Shown here: one piece after another, positions 27,760 to 35,809 of the stretch | How positions within the stretch are numbered: position 1 is the stretch's first letter | Layout: every line of letters starts with the position of its first letter | Origin: Lacihabitans soyangensis | GTDB lineage: Bacteria > Bacteroidota > Bacteroidia > Cytophagales > Spirosomataceae | DNA: 45,458 nucleotides | Assembly (NCBI RefSeq): GCF_024343775.1 | Contig: NZ_RJUF01000033.1 | Span: 1-45,458, forward strand | Direction of reading: 5' to 3' | Position numbers and translations under genes: made by a program | The notes under the pieces: model-generated | What the model was told of the DNA's origin: nothing | The model's database searches: none | Seen by the model: only the letters and a program-made list of their open reading frames with translations

Positions 27760-28362
27760 TTACTTCCTAATTCTATAAAAAAGTCTTAACTGTGCATGTG
27801 GAGCGATTGAAATTATAATATCTTTTGGTTTCGTAAAATAATCTTCAATTTTCTCATCTGGTTTGAGCTTAACAAAGACTTCTTGAAATTCGTCCATATT
27901 TAATTCTAGGCTTTGATTTGAAAAGACACTTCCCAGCCCAATACCAAAATCCAGTTGCAACTTCTTATTTCTATTGGTATTTAAACCAATCTTTACAAAT
28001 GGTTCAACTTTATTTTTGGAATTATATAAACTGACAATACGCCAACCATACAAGGTCATCGGTGCTTCAAACCTAGTAAATCTTGTACCTGTTTCTGCAA
28101 AAAAATGCTTTCTATAAAGTTTTCTATAAATTAAATCTACATTTAATCCTGAAACTGTGGGCAAACTAGGCCACTCTGAAATCCAAACAAATACATTTCT
28201 TTGCCACCTAATGTTTCCACCAATTGCCTTATTTTTCCAACGATACTCATAGCCAAGATTTGGTCGTAAAAGTATAGAATTCCCGATGTCTAGGTTTAAA
28301 AATGATTGTGCAGAGGTTTTTTGTAAGGCAAACATCACAATCAAAAAAAGAAGTTTTTGCAT
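27760..28362 (-). CDS. Secreted hypothetical protein, possible beta-barrel
   Basis: A 200-residue protein with signal peptide MQKLLFLIVMFALQKTSAQ. The mature part shows alternating strands: FLNLDIGNSILLRPNLGYEY, then KKLQLDFGIGLGSVFSNQS. It ends APHAQLRLFYRIRK, which looks like a small outer-membrane barrel. No family is recognised. Its nearest neighbours are dinB (same strand, 56 bp downstream) and the divergent DEAD-box helicase. Confidence 0.7.
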   Translation of the reverse strand: MQKLLFLIVMFALQKTSAQSFLNLDIGNSILLRPNLGYEYRWKNKAIGGNIRWQRNVFVWISEWPSLPTVSGLNVDLIYRKLYRKHFFAETGTRFTRFEAPMTLYGWRIVSLYNSKNKVEPFVKIGLNTNRNKKLQLDFGIGLGSVFSNQSLELNMDEFQEVFVKLKPDEKIEDYFTKPKDIIISIAPHAQLRLFYRIRK

Positions 28363-28480
28363 TTCAGTATGGTTTTAGAATTTGCAAATAATATTACTAA
28401 AAAACTGATTGTTAATCCTAAGATTACATCCCGAAATTATTTTACGGTAAGAAAAAACTGTTTTAACCTCCCTTCTTGGG

Positions 28481-28488
28481 TATCTTTG
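28481..28488 (+). promoter_or_regulatory. -7 element of the DEAD-box helicase gene
   Basis: TATCTTTG, followed by CA, is a textbook TAnnTTTG element. It ends 17 bases before the ATG at 28506, so it also argues against the longer start at 28476, which would lie upstream of the promoter element. Confidence 0.7.
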
Positions 28489-28505
28489 CACTCAAATTGT
28501 ACATT

Positions 28506-29888
28506 ATGGAAAACACCTTCAAGAAATTTGACCTCAACAAACAGCTTCTCATGGCTGTGGAAGACATGGGTTATACAGAGCCCAGTGAGATTCAAGACAA
28601 GGCTATTCCTTTAATATTAGCAGGTCACGATGTGCTGGGAATTGCCCAAACAGGTACCGGTAAAACAGCGGCCTACTTGTTGCCGATTTTGATGAAAATC
28701 AAATATGCTCAAGGCAAAGATGCCCGCTGCATAATATTCGCCCCAACACGTGAATTGGTGATGCAAATTGATGCGGCCATCGTTGAACTTGCCAAGTATA
28801 CAGACATACGACATGTGGCACTATTTGGCGGCTTAGGGCCAAAAACACAAATAGAAACCCTCAAAAAAGGGATAGACATCATAGTAGCCACACCTGGCAG
28901 ATTCATGGATTTGTATCTTTTGGGGGAAATTAACACCAAAAGTCTTCAATATTTGGTACTCGATGAAGCCGACAAAATGATGGATATGGGTTTTATGCCA
29001 CAGATTCGCAGAATATTGGAAGTTATACCACGCAAAAGGAAGAACCTTTTGTTTTCGGCAACATTCCAACCTAGGGTAGAAAAACTTTCAGAAGAGTTTC
29101 TTGAAGATCCTTTAAAAATAGAAATTACACCATCGGCAACGGCTGCCAGCACGATTACCCAGAGCGTGTATCATGTGCCCAATTTTAAGACCAAAATTAA
29201 TCTTTTGGGCTATTTGCTCGACTCCGACGTCATAACCAGAGCGATGGTTTTTTGTAGAACCAAAACCGTGGCTGACAACGTCTTTAAGTTTTTAGAAAGA
29301 AAGGTTCTAGGTGCAAACAGTGTTAGAGTAATACACGCCAACAAAGGACAAAATACCCGAATAAATGCAGTAGAGGACTTCCGTGGAGGCAAAATCAAGG
29401 TTTTGGTATCGACTGACGTAGCGGCAAGAGGCATAGATGTAAACGCTGTGAGCCACGTGATAAACTTTGATGTGCCGCTCATTTATGAAGATTACGTACA
29501 CAGAATTGGACGCACGGGCCGAGCAAAATTAGAAGGCGAAGCTATCACGTTTTTGTTGCCTTCGGAGGAATATCATTTGAACAAAATTCAGAAGATTATA
29601 CGCACTACAGTGCCCATTTTAGAGCTTCCAACGCAAGTACGAATAGAAGAAACGGAGTTTGAAGAAAGCCAAGCGATGCTCCGTGAAATGGATGAGCAAC
29701 GCAAAAAAGAAGACCCTGATTTTAAGGGAGCGTTCCACGAAAAATCAGAAAAGAATCAGAAGTTTATAAAACTCAGAGAAGCTCAAGCAAAAGCCAAAGA
29801 GAAAGCCAAGGAAAAAGCTCCAAAAACTAAACCAAAGAGCAACGCTAAAAAACCACAAAGCAAAGGTGGTTTCAAGAAGAAATACTAA
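28506..29888 (+). CDS. DEAD-box ATP-dependent RNA helicase
   Basis: From the ATG at 28506 (MENTFKKFDLNKQLLMAV) this is 460 residues. It has the Q-motif region, motif I AQTGTGKTAAYLLP, PTRELVMQ, motif II VLDEADKMMDMGF (DEAD), motif III LLFSATF and motif VI HRIGRTGRA. The tail is basic and Lys/Ala-rich (residues about 415-460) and probably binds RNA. This is the RhlE/DeaD-like class that remodels RNA in ribosome assembly or mRNA turnover, often induced by cold. It is transcribed alone, and the hairpin at 29901-29932 follows. Confidence 0.95.
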   Translation: MENTFKKFDLNKQLLMAVEDMGYTEPSEIQDKAIPLILAGHDVLGIAQTGTGKTAAYLLPILMKIKYAQGKDARCIIFAPTRELVMQIDAAIVELAKYTDIRHVALFGGLGPKTQIETLKKGIDIIVATPGRFMDLYLLGEINTKSLQYLVLDEADKMMDMGFMPQIRRILEVIPRKRKNLLFSATFQPRVEKLSEEFLEDPLKIEITPSATAASTITQSVYHVPNFKTKINLLGYLLDSDVITRAMVFCRTKTVADNVFKFLERKVLGANSVRVIHANKGQNTRINAVEDFRGGKIKVLVSTDVAARGIDVNAVSHVINFDVPLIYEDYVHRIGRTGRAKLEGEAITFLLPSEEYHLNKIQKIIRTTVPILELPTQVRIEETEFEESQAMLREMDEQRKKEDPDFKGAFHEKSEKNQKFIKLREAQAKAKEKAKEKAPKTKPKSNAKKPQSKGGFKKKY

Positions 29889-29895
29889 ATTTGGA

Positions 29896-29947
29896 GATTA
29901 TAATCCCCAAATTTATATTAATTCGGGGATTACGTTCGCCAGATTAA
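29896..29947 (+). repeat. Left copy of a 52-bp direct repeat flanking the ATPase gene
   Basis: This copy matches 31135-31186 at 49 of 52 bases by eye. It contains the hairpin TAATCCCC (29901-29908) / GGGGATTA (29925-29932), which can act as the helicase terminator. Its end overlaps the ATPase stop codon (29944-29946 on the minus strand). Confidence 0.9.
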
Positions 29948-31065
29948 ATAAATTCATGAAAATTTTCTTTTGAAACAACCATTGTTTTTTCGGGCGAATA
30001 AGTTTCGAGAAAAGAATTCGGAAACTTGGATTTGGCTTTGGGATTCCATTTAAATTCGAAAGCACTTATTTTTCCATCACCTTCCTCTATGTAATCTATT
30101 TCTTGTTGGGCGTGATTTCTCCAGAAGTAGTTTTTGGCGAATACTCTCTCATTCTGATTTTTCTTGATTCTTTCACTTATTAAGAAATTCTCCCATAGAG
30201 CACCGATGTCTGTTCTCAGACCTATTGGATTGAAATTATCAATAATGGCATTTCGGATTCCATTGTCATAAAAATAAATTTTTCTTGAAGTGTTTATTTC
30301 ATTTCTTAGATTTCGACTAAACGCTTGCAAGCGAAAGATCACAAAAGCTTTTTCAAGTAAACTGATATAATTCTCAACAGTAGCTTTATCTATTTCTAAA
30401 GTCCTACTGAGTTCATTATAAGATACTTCACTCCCAACTTGAAACGCCAAAGCCGTCAACAATTTCTCTATAATCTGAGGTTTTCTTATTCCTTGATATG
30501 ACAACAAATCTTTGTATAAATAGCTGCTAGACAGTTCGTTCAGTATTTCTCGTTCCTGACCTTTATTGTTCAAAACAGCTGGATACATTCCAAATAGTAG
30601 CCTACTTTCAAGCTGATCAAATGCCTCAAAATAATTGCTGCTATTCACCAATTCTTTCCAGCTGATGGCAAACATCTGAAATTCCCACTTGCGGCCAGTC
30701 AGCGGTTCGTTTATTTCATTAGCCAGTTCCAAAGCTGAAGATCCCGTGGCTATTAATTGTACATCTGGAAAGTTTTCATGAATGACTTTTAGTGTCAAGC
30801 CAATGTTTTTAATCCTTTGGGCCTCATCAATGATAACAATCTTAGAATCTCCCAAAAATGTCCTTAAATCCTCTACACCTACGTTAGTAAGTCTTTCCCT
30901 TACAATTGGTAAATCAGCATTTAAGAAAAGCGTTGGAAGGTTGTTTTTATCTTGTAGTTTTTTGAGCAATGTAGTTTTGCCCACTTGTCTTGCACCCATT
31001 AGTAGGATGGTTTTCCCCGAAAACATCCTCTCATCTATTAAATGGGCAATTGTTCTGTCTATCAA
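29944..31065 (-). CDS. AAA ATPase with DUF4143 domain
   Basis: A 373-residue protein of the AAA_14/DUF4143 group. Walker A is GARQVGKTTLL (about residues 24-34) and Walker B is KIVIIDEAQ (75-83). A winged-helix-like middle follows (FQVGSEVSYNELSRTLEI, DKATVENYISLLEKA). The C-terminal domain has WENFLISERIKKN, then HAQQEIDYIEEGDGKISAFEFKW, a PD-(D/E)XK-like pattern. The start is TTG (complement of 31063-31065); no suitable ATG was found. The family is widespread, often mobile, and of unknown role. It sits between 52-bp direct repeats with its own promoter, separate from both neighbours. Confidence 0.9.
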   Translation of the reverse strand: MIDRTIAHLIDERMFSGKTILLMGARQVGKTTLLKKLQDKNNLPTLFLNADLPIVRERLTNVGVEDLRTFLGDSKIVIIDEAQRIKNIGLTLKVIHENFPDVQLIATGSSALELANEINEPLTGRKWEFQMFAISWKELVNSSNYFEAFDQLESRLLFGMYPAVLNNKGQEREILNELSSSYLYKDLLSYQGIRKPQIIEKLLTALAFQVGSEVSYNELSRTLEIDKATVENYISLLEKAFVIFRLQAFSRNLRNEINTSRKIYFYDNGIRNAIIDNFNPIGLRTDIGALWENFLISERIKKNQNERVFAKNYFWRNHAQQEIDYIEEGDGKISAFEFKWNPKAKSKFPNSFLETYSPEKTMVVSKENFHEFI

Positions 31066-31084
31066 TTTGCAACAATTTTATACA

Positions 31085-31118
31085 CAAATGTATAAAAATA
31101 AATTTCCTAATCCCCAAA
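31085..31118 (-). promoter_or_regulatory. Promoter of the DUF4143 ATPase gene
   Basis: On the minus strand TACATTTG (31085-31092) matches the -7 consensus, with TTTG (31115-31118) and a 22-base spacer as -33. The TTG start follows 19 bases later. Confidence 0.6.
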
Positions 31119-31134
31119 TTCATATAAATATTTC

Positions 31135-31186
31135 GATTATAATCCCCAAATTTATATTAATTTAGGGATTACGTTCGCCACATTAA
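31135..31186 (+). repeat. Right copy of the 52-bp direct repeat flanking the ATPase gene
   Basis: It matches 29896-29947 except at three positions. A third, shorter relative (TAATCCCCAAATTCATATAA) begins near 31108, just to its left. Confidence 0.9.
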
Positions 31187-31207
31187 TACTTTTAGAAAAA
31201 TAAAAAC

Positions 31208-31996
31208 TCAATAACTTCCCAATTTTCCCTTTTCTCCCGAGCCTTCAAACTCTGCGAGGGTTGTTTTGGCAATGGCTTTTAGAGCCGAAGAATCGTTGAT
31301 CATCGTCACGAATTTATAGCCTAGGTCGGCAAAAAGACGGGCATTTTGAGGAGTAGCCGCATGAATACCAGCCACAAGATTATGCTCAGTAGCAACGGCC
31401 AAAATTTCTTTTAGAATATCCAAAAAACTCGGGTCCTGAAAATCGGCCAGTCTTTTAAAGCCCAATGACATACTCAAGTCCCACGGTCCAACATAAAAAC
31501 CATCCAAATTAGGCACTTTAGCCATTTCTCTTATGTTTTTCAATGCATCTGGCGTTTCTATCATCGCCAGGGTTATAGTGAAATCGTTGGCATGGCTGGC
31601 GTAATCCTCTCCATAAACTACGTTTGAGCGGGTAGGCCCGAGACTTCTGTTTCCTTTTGGATAATATTTAGCCGCTCTCACAAATGCAGCAGTTTCTTCC
31701 GCAGTATCGAGCATTGGGCATATCAGACCCACAACACCAGCGTCTAACATACGCATTATGTAGGCGGCATTGTTGTCGGGCAATCGTACGAAAGGCACCG
31801 TTCCGCTACCTTCCATAGCTTGGAGCATGGGCAACATGGTGGTCAAGTCGGGAGCTAAGCCATGTTGAGCATCTATGGTCATCACATCAAAACCCACACT
31901 GGCCATTATTTCAGCTGACCATGAACTTGGAGTACTTATCCAAGCATTGGTAACTGCCTCACCATTAGCCCATTTTTGTTTTATTTTGTTTTGCAT
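31208..31996 (-). CDS. HpcH/HpaI-family aldolase
   Basis: A 262-residue class II, metal-dependent aldolase of the HpcH/HpaI (2,4-dihydroxyhept-2-ene-1,7-dioate aldolase-like) family. Family features are DVMTIDAQHGL, PFVRLPDNNAAYIMRMLDAGVVGLI, the metal-binding Glu in LAMIETPDAL, and VPNLDGFYVGPWDLSMSLG. These enzymes cleave or form 2-keto-3-deoxy acids. The gene starts one base after the glpK stop, so the two are co-transcribed; a link to three-carbon metabolism (pyruvate or an aldehyde product) is plausible but inferred. Confidence 0.92.
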   Translation of the reverse strand: MQNKIKQKWANGEAVTNAWISTPSSWSAEIMASVGFDVMTIDAQHGLAPDLTTMLPMLQAMEGSGTVPFVRLPDNNAAYIMRMLDAGVVGLICPMLDTAEETAAFVRAAKYYPKGNRSLGPTRSNVVYGEDYASHANDFTITLAMIETPDALKNIREMAKVPNLDGFYVGPWDLSMSLGFKRLADFQDPSFLDILKEILAVATEHNLVAGIHAATPQNARLFADLGYKFVTMINDSSALKAIAKTTLAEFEGSGEKGKLGSY

Positions 31997-31997
31997 C

Positions 31998-33494
31998 TTA
32001 GTCTTCCCAGTTTAATGAACGTTCAATGGCTTTTTTCCAACCTTTAAAATTCTTGTCTCTCAATGTATCGTCCATTTTCGGAGTCCAAGTTTTGTCCACA
32101 CCCCAGTTGGCTATCAAGTCATCAAAGTTTTCCCAATAACCCACTGCCAAACCAGCAGCATAGGCCGCACCAAGAGCCGTAGTTTCAATCATCATTGGCC
32201 TAATAACAGGCACTTTGAGCATGTCTGACTGAAACTGCATCAAAAGCTCATTTACTGTCATGCCACCATCCACTCTGAGTGATGTTATTTCTATGCCAGC
32301 GTCTTTTTCCATCGCTTCTAAAACATCGAGCGTTTGGTAAGCCGTAGCTTCCAAAACAGCTCTGGCAATATGATTTTTGTTAACGTACCTAGTCAAACCT
32401 GCTACCACACCACGGGCAGTATTTTCCCAATATGGAGCATATAAACCTGAAAAAGCTGGTACAAAATAAGCCCCTCCGTTATCTTCCACAGCCTCCGCCA
32501 GCGTCTGAATTTCACTACTTTCTTTTATCAAACCGAGGTTGTCTCTCACCCATTGCACTAAAGCTCCAGCTATGGCCACAGAACCTTCTAATGCAAAATG
32601 AACTGGTTGATTTTCAAACTGATAAGCTACGGTAGTTAATAAACCATACTTAGATGAAATGGCTTTTTCGCCCGTATTGAGCAACATAAAGCAGCCCGTG
32701 CCATAGGTATTTTTGGCTTCGCCGGGCTTGAAACAAGTTTGTCCCACCAAGGCTGCTTGTTGGTCGCCCAAGATACCTGCAATCGGTACACCCGCCATAG
32801 GTTCTGCAGTGATGTCGCCATATTTCATGCTACTAGGTTTTATTTCTGGTAGCATAGCTTTTGGAATGTTCAGTTTTTGAAGAATCTCGTCGTCCCAAGC
32901 TTGAGTTTCGAGATTCATCAACTGAGTTCTGGAAGCGTTGGTTACATCTGTGATATGGATGCCTCCTTTGATACCGCCCGTCAGATTCCAGACCAAAAAG
33001 GTATCCATGTTTCCGAAAATGGCCTCTCCTTTTTCTGCATCTTCACGTAGTCCATCCACGTTTTCGAGCAACCATTGAATTTTTAGTCCACTAAAATAAG
33101 TAGCCAAAGGCAAGCCAGTTTTTGCCCTTATCCAGTCGCTTCCGAATTCCTTTTCAAGTTTCTCAACGGTTTTTCCCACACGGGTATCTTGCCAAACCAA
33201 AGCATTGTAGTAAGCTTTACCAGTGCGTTTATTCCAAACTACTGCGGTTTCTCTTTGATTGGTAATACCGCAAGCAACGATGTTTTCTATTTTGATTCCC
33301 TTTTTTATACGAGCTTGGGCTATCACTTCTTGCGTATTTTTCCAGATTTCTTCTGGGTTGTGTTCTACCCAGCCAGGTTGCGGGTAAATCTGTTCGTGTT
33401 CTTTTTGGGCGACTGAAACGATTTCTCCTTTTTTATCAAAAAAAATACATCGTGTGCTGGTAGTGCCTTGGTCAATGGAGGCAATTAATTTCAT
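31998..33494 (-). CDS. glpK: Glycerol kinase
   Basis: A 498-residue FGGY kinase that phosphorylates glycerol to glycerol-3-phosphate in the cytoplasm. It starts [20 protein letters not shown], has [11 protein letters not shown] and [10 protein letters not shown], and carries the glycerol-site and [17 protein letters not shown] signatures. Length and motifs match GlpK rather than xylulose or gluconate kinases. No glpF or glpD is next to it; the next gene of the operon is the aldolase. Confidence 0.97.
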   Translation of the reverse strand: MKLIASIDQGTTSTRCIFFDKKGEIVSVAQKEHEQIYPQPGWVEHNPEEIWKNTQEVIAQARIKKGIKIENIVACGITNQRETAVVWNKRTGKAYYNALVWQDTRVGKTVEKLEKEFGSDWIRAKTGLPLATYFSGLKIQWLLENVDGLREDAEKGEAIFGNMDTFLVWNLTGGIKGGIHITDVTNASRTQLMNLETQAWDDEILQKLNIPKAMLPEIKPSSMKYGDITAEPMAGVPIAGILGDQQAALVGQTCFKPGEAKNTYGTGCFMLLNTGEKAISSKYGLLTTVAYQFENQPVHFALEGSVAIAGALVQWVRDNLGLIKESSEIQTLAEAVEDNGGAYFVPAFSGLYAPYWENTARGVVAGLTRYVNKNHIARAVLEATAYQTLDVLEAMEKDAGIEITSLRVDGGMTVNELLMQFQSDMLKVPVIRPMMIETTALGAAYAAGLAVGYWENFDDLIANWGVDKTWTPKMDDTLRDKNFKGWKKAIERSLNWED

Positions 33495-33509
33495 ACGTTT
33501 AATTTTACC

Positions 33510-33535
33510 GCTAAGTCGCTATGACGCAAAGAAGG
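33510..33535 (+). repeat. Short dispersed repeat, copy 1
   Basis: GCTAAGTCGCTATGACGCAAAG here resembles GCAAAGTCGACAAGACGCAAAG at 41087-41109. Both lie just upstream of a minus-strand gene start (glpK and the DUF1080 gene). Confidence 0.5.
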
Positions 33536-33648
33536 ATTAATTTCTCTTTGTTTTCATTTGACTTAGGAATGGTAGTTTCTTTAAGGTTGATTTTAAAATA
33601 ATCCCTAAATTAGTGCAAAAATTGGTTTTAATAAACCTAAACTCAAAA

Positions 33649-34428
33649 ATGTTGAAATTCTTGAAATTTCTAATATTTGTATCTTTTCTTTTGGTCATAA
33701 TAGTATTATTTTTTCAGGATATTGTCATTTTGCATCCTGTAAAATTGCCCAAAGACTATGTTTATACATTTGATGAGCCTTTTGAGGAAATCAATTTTTC
33801 GCCAGATAGCAATATCTACATCAATGGCTTGCTATTCAGGGCCACGAATTCTAAAGGTTTAGTTTTTTACAACCATGGCAATGCCGACAATCTGCAAAGA
33901 TGGGGAAGGCTTGCAGCAGATTTTACAAAACTTGGTTACGACGTATTTTTCTATGATTACCAGGGTTTTGGCAAAAGTTCAGGTCGGTTTTCAGAGCATG
34001 TGATTTTAAAAGATGCTGTTTTTCTTTTTGATAAATTGAAAGCCACATATGCTGGAAAGAAAATAATTATTTATGGCCGTTCACTTGGAACTGGAGTGGC
34101 TACTTATGTGGCTAAAAATAGAAACTCTGATGCACTAATTTTAGAGACGCCCTACTACAATATGGCAGACGTGGGCAAATCTTGGCTGCCTTTTGTACCC
34201 TTTCAGAAGTTCGTGAAGTACAAATTCCCAAGCAATGAATGGATAAAAGCTGTGGATTCACCAATTACCATTTTCCATGGTACTAGCGATTTAGTAGTAC
34301 CCTACAGCTCAGGCTTGAGGCTGTCCAAAACATCTGATTGTAAACTGATTACAATAGAAGGGGGTGGCCATAAAAATCTTGCGACATTTCCGAAATATCA
34401 CACAGAATTAAAGAAAATCTTAGAATAG
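33649..34428 (+). CDS. Membrane-anchored alpha/beta hydrolase
   Basis: From the ATG at 33649 this is 259 residues; a GTG twelve codons upstream is also open. The N-terminal hydrophobic helix (FLKFLIFVSFLLVIIVLFF) is a likely membrane anchor or signal. The hydrolase fold follows, with the oxyanion region YNHGNADNLQRWG, YDYQGFGKSSGRF, and the nucleophile elbow YGRSLGTG (Ser). IFHGTSDLVVPYSSG carries the Asp and GGGHKNLATF the His. This is the BEM46/serine-aminopeptidase-like group. The substrate is unknown. It lies between divergent glpK and the caspase-like gene. Confidence 0.9.
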   Translation: MLKFLKFLIFVSFLLVIIVLFFQDIVILHPVKLPKDYVYTFDEPFEEINFSPDSNIYINGLLFRATNSKGLVFYNHGNADNLQRWGRLAADFTKLGYDVFFYDYQGFGKSSGRFSEHVILKDAVFLFDKLKATYAGKKIIIYGRSLGTGVATYVAKNRNSDALILETPYYNMADVGKSWLPFVPFQKFVKYKFPSNEWIKAVDSPITIFHGTSDLVVPYSSGLRLSKTSDCKLITIEGGGHKNLATFPKYHTELKKILE

Positions 34429-34504
34429 AAATCCCGAAACTTACCGTAAAGTCAATATTTTGTGAATTAAGTTGGCCTAAATATGTGAAAAATAAAATTT
34501 GGTA

Positions 34505-34512
34505 TAATTTTG
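34505..34512 (+). promoter_or_regulatory. -7 element of the caspase-like gene
   Basis: TAATTTTG matches TAnnTTTG, 25 bases before the TTG start at 34538. Confidence 0.5.
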
Positions 34513-34537
34513 AAGTCAGAAATTTTTTAAAATTCAA

Positions 34538-35692
34538 TTGAAGTACCAAACCTTTGAAGCAAAATCGCCTTTAAAACACAAGGCTGACAAGTTCTTTCTA
34601 TTTTTTAAAAAACTTACATTTCTCCTATTCATTTTTTTTATTTCAGGAAAAACCTTTGCCCAATCCACTTCGTATTTTGATAAGAACACTTGGGTTTTTA
34701 TGGTGGGGGTATTGGAGTGGTCTGATAAAAATGAATTTGCCTCATTTGATAAAAGAGGAAGAGTAGATGCCAAAATCTTGAAGTTTTTCCAAGACAACGG
34801 TATTGCCGCAGACCACATCGTTTATTTAAAAGACAAAGAAGCTACAACCTCAGAGGTCAAAAAGACTTTTGCTAGTTTCCTGAAAAAAGCAAAAAAAGAA
34901 GACAAGTTGTTTTTTTACTATTGCGGTCATGGATATCACAATGACAAAAACAATGTTTGCTTTGCCAATTACTCAGGCGGCGACTGGACAGCCAACGAAA
35001 TAATAAAAGCTGTGGATTTGAACTTTGCAGGAAAAACAGCCTTTTTTGTGGCCGACTGCTGCAACTCTGGTGGCTTGGCGGACGAAGCACAAAAATACAA
35101 AACCAAAAACTTTGTGGCTTTGAACTCCGTGGTTCCTAAAGATCTGTCAACAGGAAACTGGACGTTTTCAAATGCTCTTTTGTATGGCTTACAAGGCAAA
35201 AACTTTGTGGATACAGACAGCAACGGAAGCCTCACACTGACGGAACTTGCCCAATACATCGATCAAGAAATGGCCATCGTAGAAGGGCAAAAAGCAGCAT
35301 ACTATGTCCCTCAAAATCTTAAAAATCTGGTAATTACAAATGGAATACCTAAACGAAAGGACAAAAAAATAGGCGACCATGTTTGGGTTGATTATGATGG
35401 AGAGGACTATCTGGGATTCGTAACTGCCACCGACCCTACAAAAGGCCTTAATGTCAGGTTTTATAGCTATACCAACAATGAGCTTGAATGGGTAGCAGCC
35501 AATAGAACCAAACCCTTTAAATGCCAATCCGACTTCTCGGTTGGGGCTTTGGTAAGTGTTTATTCCACCTACGACGAGAAGTGGATGAAAGCCCGTGTTC
35601 TCAAAAAATTCTCTTGTCTGCATTATGTCAGATACGAGGGCTATGGAAGCGAATGGGACGAATGGGTTTCGCCTGACAAAATAAAAAAGTAA
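34538..35692 (+). CDS. Secreted caspase-like (C14) protease with two Tudor/chromo-barrel-like C-terminal repeats
   Basis: A 384-residue protein. The TTG at 34538 is the only start that keeps the hydrophobic signal segment (residues about 25-41, ending GKTFAQ). The caspase-fold domain spans about 48-268, with catalytic His131 in YYCGHGYHND and Cys174/175 in VADCCNSGGLAD. A canonical EF-hand-type loop (DTDSNGSLTLTE) lies at 225-236. Two related modules follow: 279-328 (DHVWVDYDGEDYLGFV) and 334-383 (GALVSVYSTYDEKWMKARV, then YEGYGSEWDEWV). These look like Tudor/chromo-barrel/agenet folds. It is followed 117 bp later by the papain-like protease. Export and protease activity are inferred from motifs. 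Confidence 0.85.
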   Translation: MKYQTFEAKSPLKHKADKFFLFFKKLTFLLFIFFISGKTFAQSTSYFDKNTWVFMVGVLEWSDKNEFASFDKRGRVDAKILKFFQDNGIAADHIVYLKDKEATTSEVKKTFASFLKKAKKEDKLFFYYCGHGYHNDKNNVCFANYSGGDWTANEIIKAVDLNFAGKTAFFVADCCNSGGLADEAQKYKTKNFVALNSVVPKDLSTGNWTFSNALLYGLQGKNFVDTDSNGSLTLTELAQYIDQEMAIVEGQKAAYYVPQNLKNLVITNGIPKRKDKKIGDHVWVDYDGEDYLGFVTATDPTKGLNVRFYSYTNNELEWVAANRTKPFKCQSDFSVGALVSVYSTYDEKWMKARVLKKFSCLHYVRYEGYGSEWDEWVSPDKIKK

Positions 35693-35726
35693 TTGTCTAA
35701 AAGACCCAAAATGAAATTCGATTGTA

Positions 35727-35734
35727 TAGCTTTG
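35727..35734 (+). promoter_or_regulatory. -7 element of the papain-like protease gene
   Basis: TAGCTTTG matches TAnnTTTG, 75 bases before the ATG at 35810. The leader includes a hairpin TGGTGG / CCACCA at 35783-35798, close to the start codon. Confidence 0.55.
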
Positions 35735-35809
35735 CGAGCCGCAAGTAAGCTCCCCCAATTTTATTATTCTCTAACCAAAAAATGGTGGTAAGCCACCAAA
35801 AGCAAAACC

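Noticed and set aside
29896-31186. Insertion sequence
   Set aside because: The repeats are direct, not terminal inverted, and the enclosed gene is a DUF4143 ATPase rather than a transposase.
35189-35758. 189-residue minus-strand ORF
   Set aside because: It lies opposite the C-terminal repeats of the caspase-like gene and has no domain or promoter.
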